A stretch of 64,000 nt of DNA. Source: Maricaulis sp048268525. GTDB taxonomy: Bacteria; Pseudomonadota; Alphaproteobacteria; Caulobacterales; Maricaulaceae. The first letter of the stretch is position 1, and every line of letters begins with the position of its first letter. Location of the stretch: contig NZ_JBLWVH010000019.1 of assembly GCF_048268525.1 (NCBI RefSeq), positions 1 to 64,000 on the forward strand. The letters run 5' to 3'. This document shows positions 16,424 to 24,401 of the stretch, piece after piece. The notes beneath the pieces were generated by a model, which was not told the origin of the DNA, did not search any database, and was given only the letters and a program-made list of their open reading frames with translations. A program made the position numbers and the translations under genes.

Positions 16424-18250
16424 ATGAACCAATTCCTCACAGAACTTCGCCGTCGCAATGTCTTCCGCGTCGCCGCTGCCTATCTGGTGGTCGGTTGGTT
16501 GTTGATGCAGGTGACCACCCTGATCGAAACGCCGCTGGGTCTGCCCGGCTGGACCGATACGCTGGTCATCGTCCTTCTGGGCCTGGGCTTCCCCGTCGCC
16601 GTGCTGCTCGCCTGGGCCTTCGAGATGACACCCGAGGGCATGAGGCCGACCGCCGCCGTGCCGGAGGGCGAAAGTATTGCGCCGCAGACCGGTCGGCGGA
16701 TTGATTTCGCCATAATGGGCGGGCTGGCACTGGTCGCCGCGCTGGTCATCGGATCGCAATTCATGCCGTCCCGACAGGCCCCGACAGCCGCCACAACGGC
16801 GACCGTGCCGCTCGACGCCCGCTCGGTCGCGGTCATCCCCTTTGCCGCCTGGTCGACGTCCGAGGAAGACCGCTTCTTCGCCGACGGGCTGACCGAGGAA
16901 ATCCTCAATTCTCTGGCCGCACTGCCCGACCTGCTGGTGACGTCGCGCACGTCGGCCTTCCAGTTCCGCGGCGATAACCTGCCCTCGATCGGCGAGATCG
17001 CGGCCCAACTTGGTGTCGCCCATGTCGTCGAAGGATCCGTCCGGCGCTCGGGCAACCAGGTACGCGTGACCGTACAACTGATCCGCGCCTCGGATGATGC
17101 CCATCTATGGTCGGGCACCTATGACCGCGTGCTGGACGATGTGTTCGGCATCCAGGAAGACATCGCCGAGAATATCGCCGCCCTGATGGGCGTGGCGCTG
17201 GACGACCGCTTGCGCGAGCGGTTGCGGCAGTCCGGCAGTCGCAATGTCGAGGCCTTCATCGCCTATCAGCGCGGCTATGAAATCATGGCCCGACATCACT
17301 TTACAGACTCCTCCCGCATGATCGAGGCGGAACCCTATTTCGAGCAGGCCACCGAGCTCGACCCGACCCTGTCCCAGGCCTATCTGCTCCAAGCTGACTA
17401 CTACGCCCACACGATGGTCGACCTGTTGGTCGACCCCGGCATCTTCCAAGAAGCGGAGTATGCCGAGCTCGCTGCCGAGGCTGAACGCCTGATCGCGGCA
17501 GCGAACGCCAATGCCGACGATCCGGATCGTTTGTTGCTGGCTCGCGGCGAGCAGATTTTCTTCTCCGACGACTGGACAGACGCGGCGGCGGTCACCGACC
17601 AGATTTTCGATCAGGAACGCTGCCTGGACAGCAACTGGGCAACCAATCTGGCCTTTCTGGCCAGCCGGTTCGACGACTTTATCGACAATGACCTCCGGCT
17701 TCTGAGGTGCGATCCGCTGGCTCACCAGACCCGGCTGCTGACAGCGACCATCATGATGCACGCCGGACGCGCGGAGGAAGCCGTGGCGCATGTCGAGCTG
17801 CTGGAAGCCAACAATTATGTGGACCCCTTCCTTCGACCCAACCTGAATCTGGCTCTCGGTCGCCGCACCAGCGAGGCTGATCTTGCTGCCTGGCGTGAAG
17901 ACGATCCGGTCAACGCCCGCCTCTTCGAGATTTCCCAGGCGTCCTATTTCGGTGACCGCGAAACCGCCAACCGGCTCGCCGCGGAAACCTTGGCCAATCC
18001 CGATCTGCCGCTTCGCACCCGCCTCATAGTCAATGCGCTGATCGGCAACCGGGAGGGCGCCAACGCCGCGGCGGCACTGATCGACGCCCGGCCCACCCGC
18101 GGTCTGCCGCTGATGATGGCCGTCGTGAGCTGCAAGTGCGGGGCCCCGTTCGATATCGAAGCCACGCCGAATTTTCAGGCCCAGATGGAGGCGGCCGGCT
18201 TCCCCTGGCCACCGCTCTACGGTCTCGAATTCGCGCTGAAGGATGGGTGA
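16424..18250 (+). CDS. Membrane-anchored TolB-like/TPR protein (copy 2)
   Basis: A 608-residue paralogue of the protein at 13278, starting MNQFLTELRRRNVFRVAAA; the longer in-frame start at 16337 adds an unrelated leader. Membrane helices lie near 14-34, 44-66 and 90-108. The TolB-like domain follows (SVAVIPFAAWSTSEEDRFFADGLTEEIL, LGVAHVVEGSVRRSGNQVRVTVQLIRASDDAHLWSGTYDR, FGIQEDIAENIAALM). The remaining ~350 residues are helical TPR-like repeats, more diverged than in copy 1. A CKCG pair near residue 570 is unusual. The divergent phoH gene follows directly, so the two are likely co-translated. Confidence 0.85.
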   Translation: MNQFLTELRRRNVFRVAAAYLVVGWLLMQVTTLIETPLGLPGWTDTLVIVLLGLGFPVAVLLAWAFEMTPEGMRPTAAVPEGESIAPQTGRRIDFAIMGGLALVAALVIGSQFMPSRQAPTAATTATVPLDARSVAVIPFAAWSTSEEDRFFADGLTEEILNSLAALPDLLVTSRTSAFQFRGDNLPSIGEIAAQLGVAHVVEGSVRRSGNQVRVTVQLIRASDDAHLWSGTYDRVLDDVFGIQEDIAENIAALMGVALDDRLRERLRQSGSRNVEAFIAYQRGYEIMARHHFTDSSRMIEAEPYFEQATELDPTLSQAYLLQADYYAHTMVDLLVDPGIFQEAEYAELAAEAERLIAAANANADDPDRLLLARGEQIFFSDDWTDAAAVTDQIFDQERCLDSNWATNLAFLASRFDDFIDNDLRLLRCDPLAHQTRLLTATIMMHAGRAEEAVAHVELLEANNYVDPFLRPNLNLALGRRTSEADLAAWREDDPVNARLFEISQASYFGDRETANRLAAETLANPDLPLRTRLIVNALIGNREGANAAAALIDARPTRGLPLMMAVVSCKCGAPFDIEATPNFQAQMEAAGFPWPPLYGLEFALKDG

Positions 18251-18254
18251 GACA

Positions 18255-19247
18255 ATGACAACCAGACCGACCGCCGACCCTGACCAGCCCTTCCACGCCT
18301 CGCTGGACCTGTCCAACGCCTTCGCCGCGCAGATCCGGACCGGTGGCGCCGATGTGCTGGCCCGGCTCGTGCCCGAGCTGGCGCCCTATCATGCAACCCT
18401 GCGCCTGACCGGCACCCGGCTGGAGCTGACGGGTGATGAAGCGGCGGTCCTGATGCTGCAGGAATTCGTCCAGACGGCCGCCGAAGCCAGTCAGGACGGC
18501 GCCTCGCCGGACCATATCTGGGCAGCCGACGCCATTGCAGCCAGCCTGCGGCAAGCCCTGGAACGCGGACTGGCCTTCCGTGTGCCCGGTCTGCGCAATG
18601 CCGTGCGCCCCAAGACCGTCATGCAGCACGCCTTCATGAGTGCTCTTTTGGCCAAGGCGCCGCCGGTCATCATCGGCGCCGGCCCGACCGGGACCGGCAA
18701 GACCCATCTGGCGCTCGCCGCCGGCCTGAACCTGCTGGAGGACGGCAAGTACCGTCATCTCGTCATCGCCCGCCCGCATGTCTTCGAGCGCGGTGAGGTG
18801 GTCACGGCGCAGACACGGACTGATACCGCTTATGATGGCCAGTTCGCCGCCATCGAGGACGAGCTGACCGACCTGGTCGGCCCGGAAGAGCTGCAACGGC
18901 TGAAAGAGGCCCGCCGTCTCGAAATCCTGCCTGTCGGGCGGATGCGCGGCCGGACTTTCCAGAATGCCTATGTCATTGTCGATGAAGCGCAGAACATGAA
19001 TATTCAAAGGACCCGGATGGCGGTCACCCGCCTCGGTCAGAATTCGCGCATCGTGCTGACCGGTGATCCGAGCCATGTCGAGCTGAAGGATGAAGGCCCG
19101 TCCGGTCTCGCCCACCTGATCGACCTGGTCGAAGGGTCCGATATTGCCCGCGTCTTCCATTTCAGCGCTGCCCAGATCGTTCGCGATCCGGTCGTCGCAA
19201 CGCTGGAAGCGCTCTACGCGCAAGACAATACCTCCGGCCCGGCCTGA
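18255..19247 (+). CDS. Divergent PhoH-family ATPase
   Basis: A 330-residue protein. The start at 18255 sits after a GGTGAG site; an in-frame ATG at 18243 overlapping the upstream gene is the alternative. Walker A GPTGTGKTH and Walker B VIVDEAQN, plus RMRGRTFQNAY and VLTGDPSHVEL, identify the PhoH domain. The N-terminal ~100 residues are not the usual PhoL KH-like region. The canonical RPAVEAGE-x-LGFLPGD segment is replaced by RPHVFERGEVVTAQTRTDT. No ybeY follows, unlike classical phoL. RNA-related helicase/nuclease-linked roles are proposed for the family; the role here is open. Confidence 0.85.
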   Translation: MTTRPTADPDQPFHASLDLSNAFAAQIRTGGADVLARLVPELAPYHATLRLTGTRLELTGDEAAVLMLQEFVQTAAEASQDGASPDHIWAADAIAASLRQALERGLAFRVPGLRNAVRPKTVMQHAFMSALLAKAPPVIIGAGPTGTGKTHLALAAGLNLLEDGKYRHLVIARPHVFERGEVVTAQTRTDTAYDGQFAAIEDELTDLVGPEELQRLKEARRLEILPVGRMRGRTFQNAYVIVDEAQNMNIQRTRMAVTRLGQNSRIVLTGDPSHVELKDEGPSGLAHLIDLVEGSDIARVFHFSAAQIVRDPVVATLEALYAQDNTSGPA

Positions 19248-19333
19248 GCGGGACGCAATCGGTCCGGTTTCCCCTTTAGCCAATCCGAAAATCAGGCTTG
19301 GATACCGCTCAACCGGCTGGGGAGGCGGTGACA

Positions 19334-19765
19334 ATGTCTGATTTCGAACTGGCGCTGCTGTTCTCGGAATATCTCAACACCGCCAATTTCATCTTTTCCA
19401 ATTTCATGGCGCTGGTCTTCGCCATGCTGACGGCGTCCTTCTTCCTCGCCCACCGAATGGAGCGCTGGGTCGCGGCCCTTTTTCTCCTGCTCTACACGAT
19501 CGGAGCGGTGATGACGGGATCCGGCGTCCTCTTTGCCTTTTCCGACTTTGCTGCCCTGGGCGTGCATATCCACCAAACCGCCAGCCAGTCCGCCGACCTC
19601 GCCTGGCTTGGCCCGGCCGGGCCGGGCGGTGCGGGCATGGGGAATATGCCGGTCATGATCTCCGCCCTTCTGGTCGTCACCTATATCGGCTCGCTCGGCT
19701 TTTTCTTCGTCGTCCGCGCCAAGCGCATTCATCGACCGGAGCCGGATGGTGAGGCCGACACATGA
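19334..19765 (+). CDS. Small polytopic membrane protein heading the DUF6090-like array
   Basis: A 143-residue protein with GGAGGCG before its ATG. Three hydrophobic segments are visible: FSNFMALVFAMLTASFFLAHR (about 22-42), WVAALFLLLYTIGAVMTGSGVLFAF (46-70) and MPVMISALLVVTYIGSLGFFFVV (106-128). Between the last two is a Gly/Pro-rich loop (GPAGPGGAGMGNMP). Family not recognised. Its stop codon overlaps the start of the first DUF6090-like gene as ATGA, so it is the first gene of a tightly coupled five-gene run. Confidence 0.8.
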   Translation: MSDFELALLFSEYLNTANFIFSNFMALVFAMLTASFFLAHRMERWVAALFLLLYTIGAVMTGSGVLFAFSDFAALGVHIHQTASQSADLAWLGPAGPGGAGMGNMPVMISALLVVTYIGSLGFFFVVRAKRIHRPEPDGEADT

Positions 19766-20499
19766 TCCTCGCCCGTATCACCAAGGCCCTGCGTGACCAG
19801 AACTGGCTCGCCGTCGCGCTGGAATTCATCATCGTCATCGCCGGTGTGGTGGTCGGTTTCCAGGTCTCGGCCTGGAATGAGGCGCGTCAGGAACGGGGGC
19901 TGGAACAGGCTTATCTGGAACGGCTCTTCAGTGAGTTCGAGGTTATCAGCGACGAGCTGGACGATGCCAACGGCGATCTTGATGATGCGCGCGAGCAGGC
20001 GGAACGCTTTCTGGCCGCCTTCGATGCCGGCGACCGCGAAACGATGGCGCGCGATACGTTCGCGCTTCTGGCCATCACGCGTGTTTCGGAAGTCCAGATC
20101 CAGTCGGCGGCGCTGCACGAGCTGATCTCCAGCGGCCGGCTCGGCCTCATCCGCAATGAGGCTCTGCGCGCAGAACTCGCCAACCTGCCGCTGGTCGAGG
20201 CCGATGCCCACGGCGTCATCGACCAGATCAAGGACCAGCAGGTCGGTATCGTTGCCACACTGCGTCCCCATCTTCGCGTCACGATGGATGGTCTGGGCGT
20301 GGACTCGGTCAACCTGGCTGACAGTTTCACCCCGGACGATATCGAGCTGGCCAACAATCTGGCCTTTGCAATCTATCTGAACCGCTCGGCCGCCCTATTT
20401 CTGCGCGTGCTGAAGAACGAGGTCGACCAGCTTCGCACCTCACTGGCGGAAGAATTGGGCCAGCCCTCGCCCGTGCCCGCCCCGGAGGCGACGCCTTGA
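19762..20499 (+). CDS. DUF6090-like single-pass membrane protein, paralogue 1
   Basis: A 245-residue protein. An amphipathic start (MILARITKALRDQNW) leads into one membrane helix (VALEFIIVIAGVVVGFQVSAWNEARQ, about 16-36). A heptad-rich coiled coil follows (ERLFSEFEVISDELDDANGDLDDAREQAERF), then the family signature LHELISSGRLGLIRNEALRAEL. The ...EFIIVxxGVxxGFQxxxWNE segment and the SG-x-L-x-LI-x-N-x-x-LR motif resemble DUF6090 proteins of Bacteroidetes. The C-terminus is Pro-rich. The start overlaps the upstream stop by 4 bp. The long domain is probably periplasmic (inference). Confidence 0.82.
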   Translation: MILARITKALRDQNWLAVALEFIIVIAGVVVGFQVSAWNEARQERGLEQAYLERLFSEFEVISDELDDANGDLDDAREQAERFLAAFDAGDRETMARDTFALLAITRVSEVQIQSAALHELISSGRLGLIRNEALRAELANLPLVEADAHGVIDQIKDQQVGIVATLRPHLRVTMDGLGVDSVNLADSFTPDDIELANNLAFAIYLNRSAALFLRVLKNEVDQLRTSLAEELGQPSPVPAPEATP

Positions 20500-21224
20500 T
20501 CCTCTCCTCCATCACCCAGGCGCTGCGGACCCAGAACTGGTTCGCCGTCATCGTCGAGTTCATCATCGTTCTGGCCGGCGTGGTGATCGGCTTCCAGATT
20601 TCCGCCTGGAACGAGACCCGGATCGAACATCAGCGCGAAGCCCTGATCCTGGAGCGCCTGCACACCGACTTCACCGAGATCGAAACGCGCACCGCCACCG
20701 TCATCGAACAGCTGGATGCCCGGATCGAGGCCGCCCAAGCCTTCGAGGCCTTACTGCGCCGGGACCAGAGCGAGGTCAGCGATCTTGAATTCTTCGCCGA
20801 CTTGCAAAACGCCATCGGCACGCCGGTCCCCAATGGCCGCTCGGCGACCTATGCCGAACTGGTCGCCTCCGGCGAGATGCGCCTGATCCGGTCTGAAGCC
20901 CTGCGTGAAGCCCTGGTCGAGTTTGACGAGCAGGTGCGTCGCCAGGAGCTGGCCTATGCCTCGCTGGCGCGGCTGATCACCGACAATGCCGGCATCCTGC
21001 TGGACGTGCAGACCTACACCTCCGATGACCCCGACAGCTTGCCGCCGCACCTCTATGCGGCGCTCGCGGAAATCCGCCAATCGGCCGAAGTCTATACCGC
21101 CGCCCGCCTCACCACCCGCGCGAATTTCGTCAATCGCGTCTGGCATGAGGGCACGCTGGAACGGGCGCAGGCCGTGCTGGCGGCGATGGAAACCGACGAA
21201 GCCCCGGAGGCAAACGCGCCATGA
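20496..21224 (+). CDS. DUF6090-like single-pass membrane protein, paralogue 2
   Basis: A 242-residue paralogue starting at TTG in a TTGA overlap with copy 1. MILSSITQALRTQNWFAVI and the helix VEFIIVLAGVVIGFQISAWNE precede a coiled coil (ALILERLHTDFTEIETRTATVIEQLDARIEAAQAF) and the signature YAELVASGEMRLIRSEALREALVEFDEQV. It is the closest relative of copy 1 in the membrane helix and signature. The end (MAAMETDEAPEANAP-like) is Pro/Glu-rich. The TTG may lower expression relative to the ATG-started neighbours. Confidence 0.82.
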   Translation: MILSSITQALRTQNWFAVIVEFIIVLAGVVIGFQISAWNETRIEHQREALILERLHTDFTEIETRTATVIEQLDARIEAAQAFEALLRRDQSEVSDLEFFADLQNAIGTPVPNGRSATYAELVASGEMRLIRSEALREALVEFDEQVRRQELAYASLARLITDNAGILLDVQTYTSDDPDSLPPHLYAALAEIRQSAEVYTAARLTTRANFVNRVWHEGTLERAQAVLAAMETDEAPEANAP

Positions 21225-21973
21225 TCCTCTCCCGCATCGCCCGCGCCCTGAAGGACCAGAACTGGCTCGCCGTGGGTATCGAATTCGTGATTGTCATCAT
21301 GGGCGTTGTCATCGGCTTCCAGGTCACGGTCTGGAATTCGGACCGCGCCGAGCAGGACGTGATCACGCGGCAATTGCATGAGGTTCGCGATGATATCCGG
21401 GCCGACATCACGGCCATTGAACTGACCCGGGATGCCAGCCTCTGGCGTCTCGCCGCGGCGGAATACCTGCTAACCGAGGCCAATGACGGGGCCGGATTGC
21501 GATCGATGTCGACGGCGCCTGGCGGCGCGATTGACGCGACGCTCCTGCCCATCGTGACCGAGGTCGACCTGCCGATGCTTCTGGCGCGGGTCAATCTGAT
21601 CCGCGGCGTCACCGGGCGACGTACGGGATATCAAAGCCTGGTCAATGGCGGCAGCCTGCGCCTGATCGGGGCCGGCGAGCTGCGCTCTTCCATCCAGCGC
21701 TATTATGCCGGTTATGACGATTTCCAGAGGAATCTGGACACCTTCCGGGACATTCGCAGCGCGGCCCTGCCAGTACTGTTCGAGCACGGGTTTTCGTTAT
21801 TCTCCGACCATGACGTCGACACCGTGCTCGACGCCGCCCGCAACGATCCTGCCATCCTCGCCTATCTGCGAACCAGTCGGGAAACCGGGCAGTTCCAGAC
21901 CTCCAGCATTCTGGCCCGGGAGGACGAGGCCCGCGCCCTGCTTGCCCTTATCAATGCGGAGCTGGGCGAATGA
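21221..21973 (+). CDS. DUF6090-like single-pass membrane protein, paralogue 3
   Basis: A 250-residue paralogue, ATGA overlap with copy 2. N-terminus MILSRIARALKDQNWLAVG and membrane helix IEFVIVIMGVVIGFQVTVWNSDR are conserved. The body differs: DVITRQLHEVRDDIRADITAIELTRDASLWRL coiled coil, then YQSLVNGGSLRLIGAGELRSSIQRYYAGYDD as the signature. A following DFQRNLDTFRDIRSAALPVLF stretch and the C-terminal ARALLALINAELGE are like those of many DUF6090 proteins. The array therefore has conserved anchors with diversified outer parts. Confidence 0.82.
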   Translation: MILSRIARALKDQNWLAVGIEFVIVIMGVVIGFQVTVWNSDRAEQDVITRQLHEVRDDIRADITAIELTRDASLWRLAAAEYLLTEANDGAGLRSMSTAPGGAIDATLLPIVTEVDLPMLLARVNLIRGVTGRRTGYQSLVNGGSLRLIGAGELRSSIQRYYAGYDDFQRNLDTFRDIRSAALPVLFEHGFSLFSDHDVDTVLDAARNDPAILAYLRTSRETGQFQTSSILAREDEARALLALINAELGE

Positions 21974-22722
21974 TCCTGGCCCGTATCACCCGCGCCCTGA
22001 AAGACCAGAACTGGCTGGCCGTCGGCATCGAATTCGTGATCGTGGTGGCCGGTGTGCTGCTGGCCTTCCAGATCAGCCAGTTCGCGCAGACCCGGTCCGA
22101 GCGGGTGCGGGCGCTGGATACGCTGGCGCGGGCGGAAACCGAAATCCGCGGCCTCATCGAGGCGCGGGACCGGTCTTATATCGAGCACCATATCCAGGCC
22201 CTGAATGCCGCGCAGCCGATCATCATCGCCCCGATCGGCACCGGAAGCCTGAGCCCGGAGCAATGCCGGGCGATCGCGAATTCCGGCTCCATCGCCAGCA
22301 TGCCCGATGCAAGCCCGACGACCGAGGCCTTCGTCGGGTCCGGCGCCCTTGCGGCCATCGACAATGAAGCGCTGCGTCTGGCCGCGATGCAATTCGTCGC
22401 CAAGAAGGAAGCGGCGCGGGAATGGCTGCGCCTGAACCTCCATGATGTCGACGACCTCACCGAGCTGTTCCCGGACATGGTCTGGTTCCAACGCGTTGAA
22501 GCGCCGGGGACTAGCAGTGGCTGGCGGCTGCAGGCGGTTTGCGATCTCGACGCCATGCGCGCGTCTCGCCCCTTCCTGGCCCATTTTATGGGCAATATCA
22601 GGGTCACCCAGGGCCTGTCGGGTTTCGTCGGTCATTTCATCGACCAGGCCATTGCCGACCTGCATACCGCCATGAAGGACGAACTCGGTCTCACACATGA
22701 CCAAGCGGAGACCATGCCATGA
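21970..22722 (+). CDS. DUF6090-like single-pass membrane protein, paralogue 4 (most divergent)
   Basis: A 250-residue paralogue, ATGA overlap with copy 3. N-terminus MILARITRALKDQNWLAVG and helix IEFVIVVAGVLLAFQISQFAQTR are near-identical to copies 1-3. The outer part is shorter in coiled coil and carries AFVGSGALAAIDNEALRLAAMQF as a degenerate signature, plus two cysteines absent elsewhere (QCRAI, AVCDL) that could bond. Its stop overlaps a further ATGATCCT start that is broken after five codons (22719-22736). Confidence 0.8.
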   Translation: MILARITRALKDQNWLAVGIEFVIVVAGVLLAFQISQFAQTRSERVRALDTLARAETEIRGLIEARDRSYIEHHIQALNAAQPIIIAPIGTGSLSPEQCRAIANSGSIASMPDASPTTEAFVGSGALAAIDNEALRLAAMQFVAKKEAAREWLRLNLHDVDDLTELFPDMVWFQRVEAPGTSSGWRLQAVCDLDAMRASRPFLAHFMGNIRVTQGLSGFVGHFIDQAIADLHTAMKDELGLTHDQAETMP

Positions 22723-22736
22723 TCCTGTCGCCCTAG
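22719..22736 (+). pseudogene. Vestige of a fifth paralogue start
   Basis: ATGATCCTGTCGCCCTAG encodes MILSP-stop. Its first eight bases equal the start of copies 1, 3 and 4, and it overlaps the copy-4 stop in the same ATGA manner. The rest of the copy is absent and the next bases belong to the convergent yedK gene. The two genes share a CTAG as stop codons on opposite strands. Confidence 0.5.
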
Positions 22737-23422
22737 ATCAGTCCGACCCGCTGCGGGCCATCGCCCGGCTCGATCAGCCATTCCTCGTCGATGCGGACAT
22801 TGCCGACCGCCTTGTTGGCCTCGCGGATGAGCATGGCGTCCGACGGAAGTCCCTTGAGCAGGCTTTCCACTTCCAGATTGTCGGTATCGGTCCAGGCTTC
22901 AAAGTCTTCAGGGCCCAGAATGACCGGCATGCGAGTGTGGATGGCGGCCATGGCCTCATTCGGCTGGGTGGTGAGAATGGTGAAGCTCTCGACCGTCTCG
23001 CCCTCGACCTGGGCCCGGTCCCACAGGCCGGCAAAGCCGAACCAGTCCTGATCCTTCACCGTGATGAAATGCGGCTGTTTGGCGCCCTTCGGCCCGGTCC
23101 ATTCGTAAAAGCCGACCGCCGGGATGATGCAACGTCGCTTCTGGAACGGGACCCGGAAACTGGGCGCCGAGGCCGCCGTTTCCGACTTGGCGTTGAAGGT
23201 GGAGTATTTCATCTCCTTCAGCGGCTTTTGCCAGAAATAGGGCACCAGGCCCCAGCGCGCCATCACCGCCTCGGTACGGCCATCCTCACGCCGGATGATC
23301 GGCGCCCTCTGGGTCGGCGCGATATTCCAGCGCGGCTCCATATTGAGCGCGCCCTGCTGGAGCTTGAACGTCTCCTGCAGGATCCACCACTCAAGCTTTC
23401 CAAGGGCATAGCGTCCGCACAT
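22733..23422 (-). CDS. yedK: SOS response-associated peptidase/DNA-crosslinking protein (SRAP, YedK)
   Basis: A 229-residue SRAP protein (HMCES/YedK family), which bonds to abasic sites in single-stranded DNA through Cys2 and so shields them. The start is fixed by MCGRY: Cys2 must follow the initiator Met, so a longer frame to 23518 is rejected. WNIAPTQ, ARWGLVPYFW, FNAKSE (Glu), IIPAVGFYEW and the C-terminal MPVIL segment are all present. It diverges from imuA across a SOS box and so should be LexA-controlled. It converges with the DUF6090-like array and meets it with no terminator between. Confidence 0.95.
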   Translation of the reverse strand: MCGRYALGKLEWWILQETFKLQQGALNMEPRWNIAPTQRAPIIRREDGRTEAVMARWGLVPYFWQKPLKEMKYSTFNAKSETAASAPSFRVPFQKRRCIIPAVGFYEWTGPKGAKQPHFITVKDQDWFGFAGLWDRAQVEGETVESFTILTTQPNEAMAAIHTRMPVILGPEDFEAWTDTDNLEVESLLKGLPSDAMLIREANKAVGNVRIDEEWLIEPGDGPQRVGLI

Positions 23423-23498
23423 GGCGATCAGACTAGCGCGATTATCGGCCCGTGCGAAACCGCCCGGATTCGCCGCTTGACTCTTTTTCCTCAAATGA

Positions 23499-23513
23499 GA
23501 ACATAAGAAGAAC
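23499..23513. promoter_or_regulatory. LexA (SOS) box between yedK and imuA
   Basis: GAAC-ATAAGAA-GAAC is an exact GAAC-N7-GAAC, the alphaproteobacterial LexA site (GTTC-N7-GTTC on the other strand). It is 22 bp before the imuA start and 77 bp before yedK, in the only divergent promoter region for both damage-response units. Confidence 0.85.
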
Positions 23514-23534
23514 ATCAAGTGAGAGCCAAACCTG

Positions 23535-24401
23535 ATGACTGTGCCGTCACGTCCTGACCGGCGGCAGCAGCTTGCCGAGCTGCGCCGTCAGATACGGGCC
23601 CTGGATATGGGCGAAACAGACCCCGTCGCATCGCCCGTCAAGCCAGCGGAGATCGCCACCCCGTGCGATGCGGCGCGGATCGGTGCCGACCCGTTGCAGC
23701 TGGCGCCCGGCCTGCACGAGATCTGCCCGGCCGGCTATCTCGACACGCCGGCGGCGCTGGCTTTCCAGGCCGGGCTGATGGCGACCCATCTGCGCCGCCG
23801 CGAGCAGGAGCGACCGGTGTTGTGGGTCCGGCGCGCCATGGGGACGGGTCAGGATTTCGGCCGTCCTTACCCGCCGGCGCTGGCGCAATGGGGGCTCGAT
23901 CCGGCCCGGCTCATCCTGGTCGAAACGGGCAGCGAGACCGACACGCTGTGGACGCTGGAAGAGGGTCTGAAGACCGGGGCCGTGGTGATCGGTGAGACTG
24001 GTCCCTCGGCCCGCTATGACCTCGTCGCCACCCGCCGGCTCGACCAGGCCGCACGGCGAGCCGGGGCGCTGGCCCTGGTGTTGCGGCCGCATGAGGGGCT
24101 TGCCCCCAGCGCCGCGCTCAGTCGCTGGCGCATCGCCGCCCGCCCGTCCCCGGCACGGGCGTGGATCGGCGCACGAGGGCTGCCGGGATTGGGAGAACCG
24201 CGGTTTCATGCCGCTCTGGAACGGGTCAGGGGCGGCCCGCCACAGGAATACGAGATCGAGTGGAAACATGCGTCGTTTCATGTCCTTGAGCCTGCCCCGC
24301 TGGCCGACCGACCGGCATCGCCAAAGCGCGATATCCAGTCCGAAACCCGGTCCGGCGTCGCCGCCGCGCTGGCCGGACAGGTCATCCGCCTCACCGGATA
24401 G
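23535..24401 (+). CDS. imuA: ImuA, RecA-like partner of the mutasome
   Basis: A 288-residue protein at the head of the SOS mutagenesis operon. After a basic leader (RRQQLAELRRQIRALD) it has the RecA/SulA-like core: LHEICPAGYLDTPAALAFQAGLM, RPVLWVRRAMGTGQDFGRPYPPAL, RLILVETGSETDTLWTLEEGLKTGAVVIGE. A Walker A loop is degenerate, as in the family. ImuA works with ImuB and DnaE2 in translesion synthesis. Its last 134 bp overlap imuB in another frame. Its promoter carries the SOS box. Confidence 0.9.
   Translation: MTVPSRPDRRQQLAELRRQIRALDMGETDPVASPVKPAEIATPCDAARIGADPLQLAPGLHEICPAGYLDTPAALAFQAGLMATHLRRREQERPVLWVRRAMGTGQDFGRPYPPALAQWGLDPARLILVETGSETDTLWTLEEGLKTGAVVIGETGPSARYDLVATRRLDQAARRAGALALVLRPHEGLAPSAALSRWRIAARPSPARAWIGARGLPGLGEPRFHAALERVRGGPPQEYEIEWKHASFHVLEPAPLADRPASPKRDIQSETRSGVAAALAGQVIRLTG

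Noticed and set aside
23992..24267. A 92-codon N-terminal extension of imuB
   Set aside because: The family N-terminus MRR-x-x-SL-x-LPRWPTDR is at 24268; the extension is the shadow of imuA.
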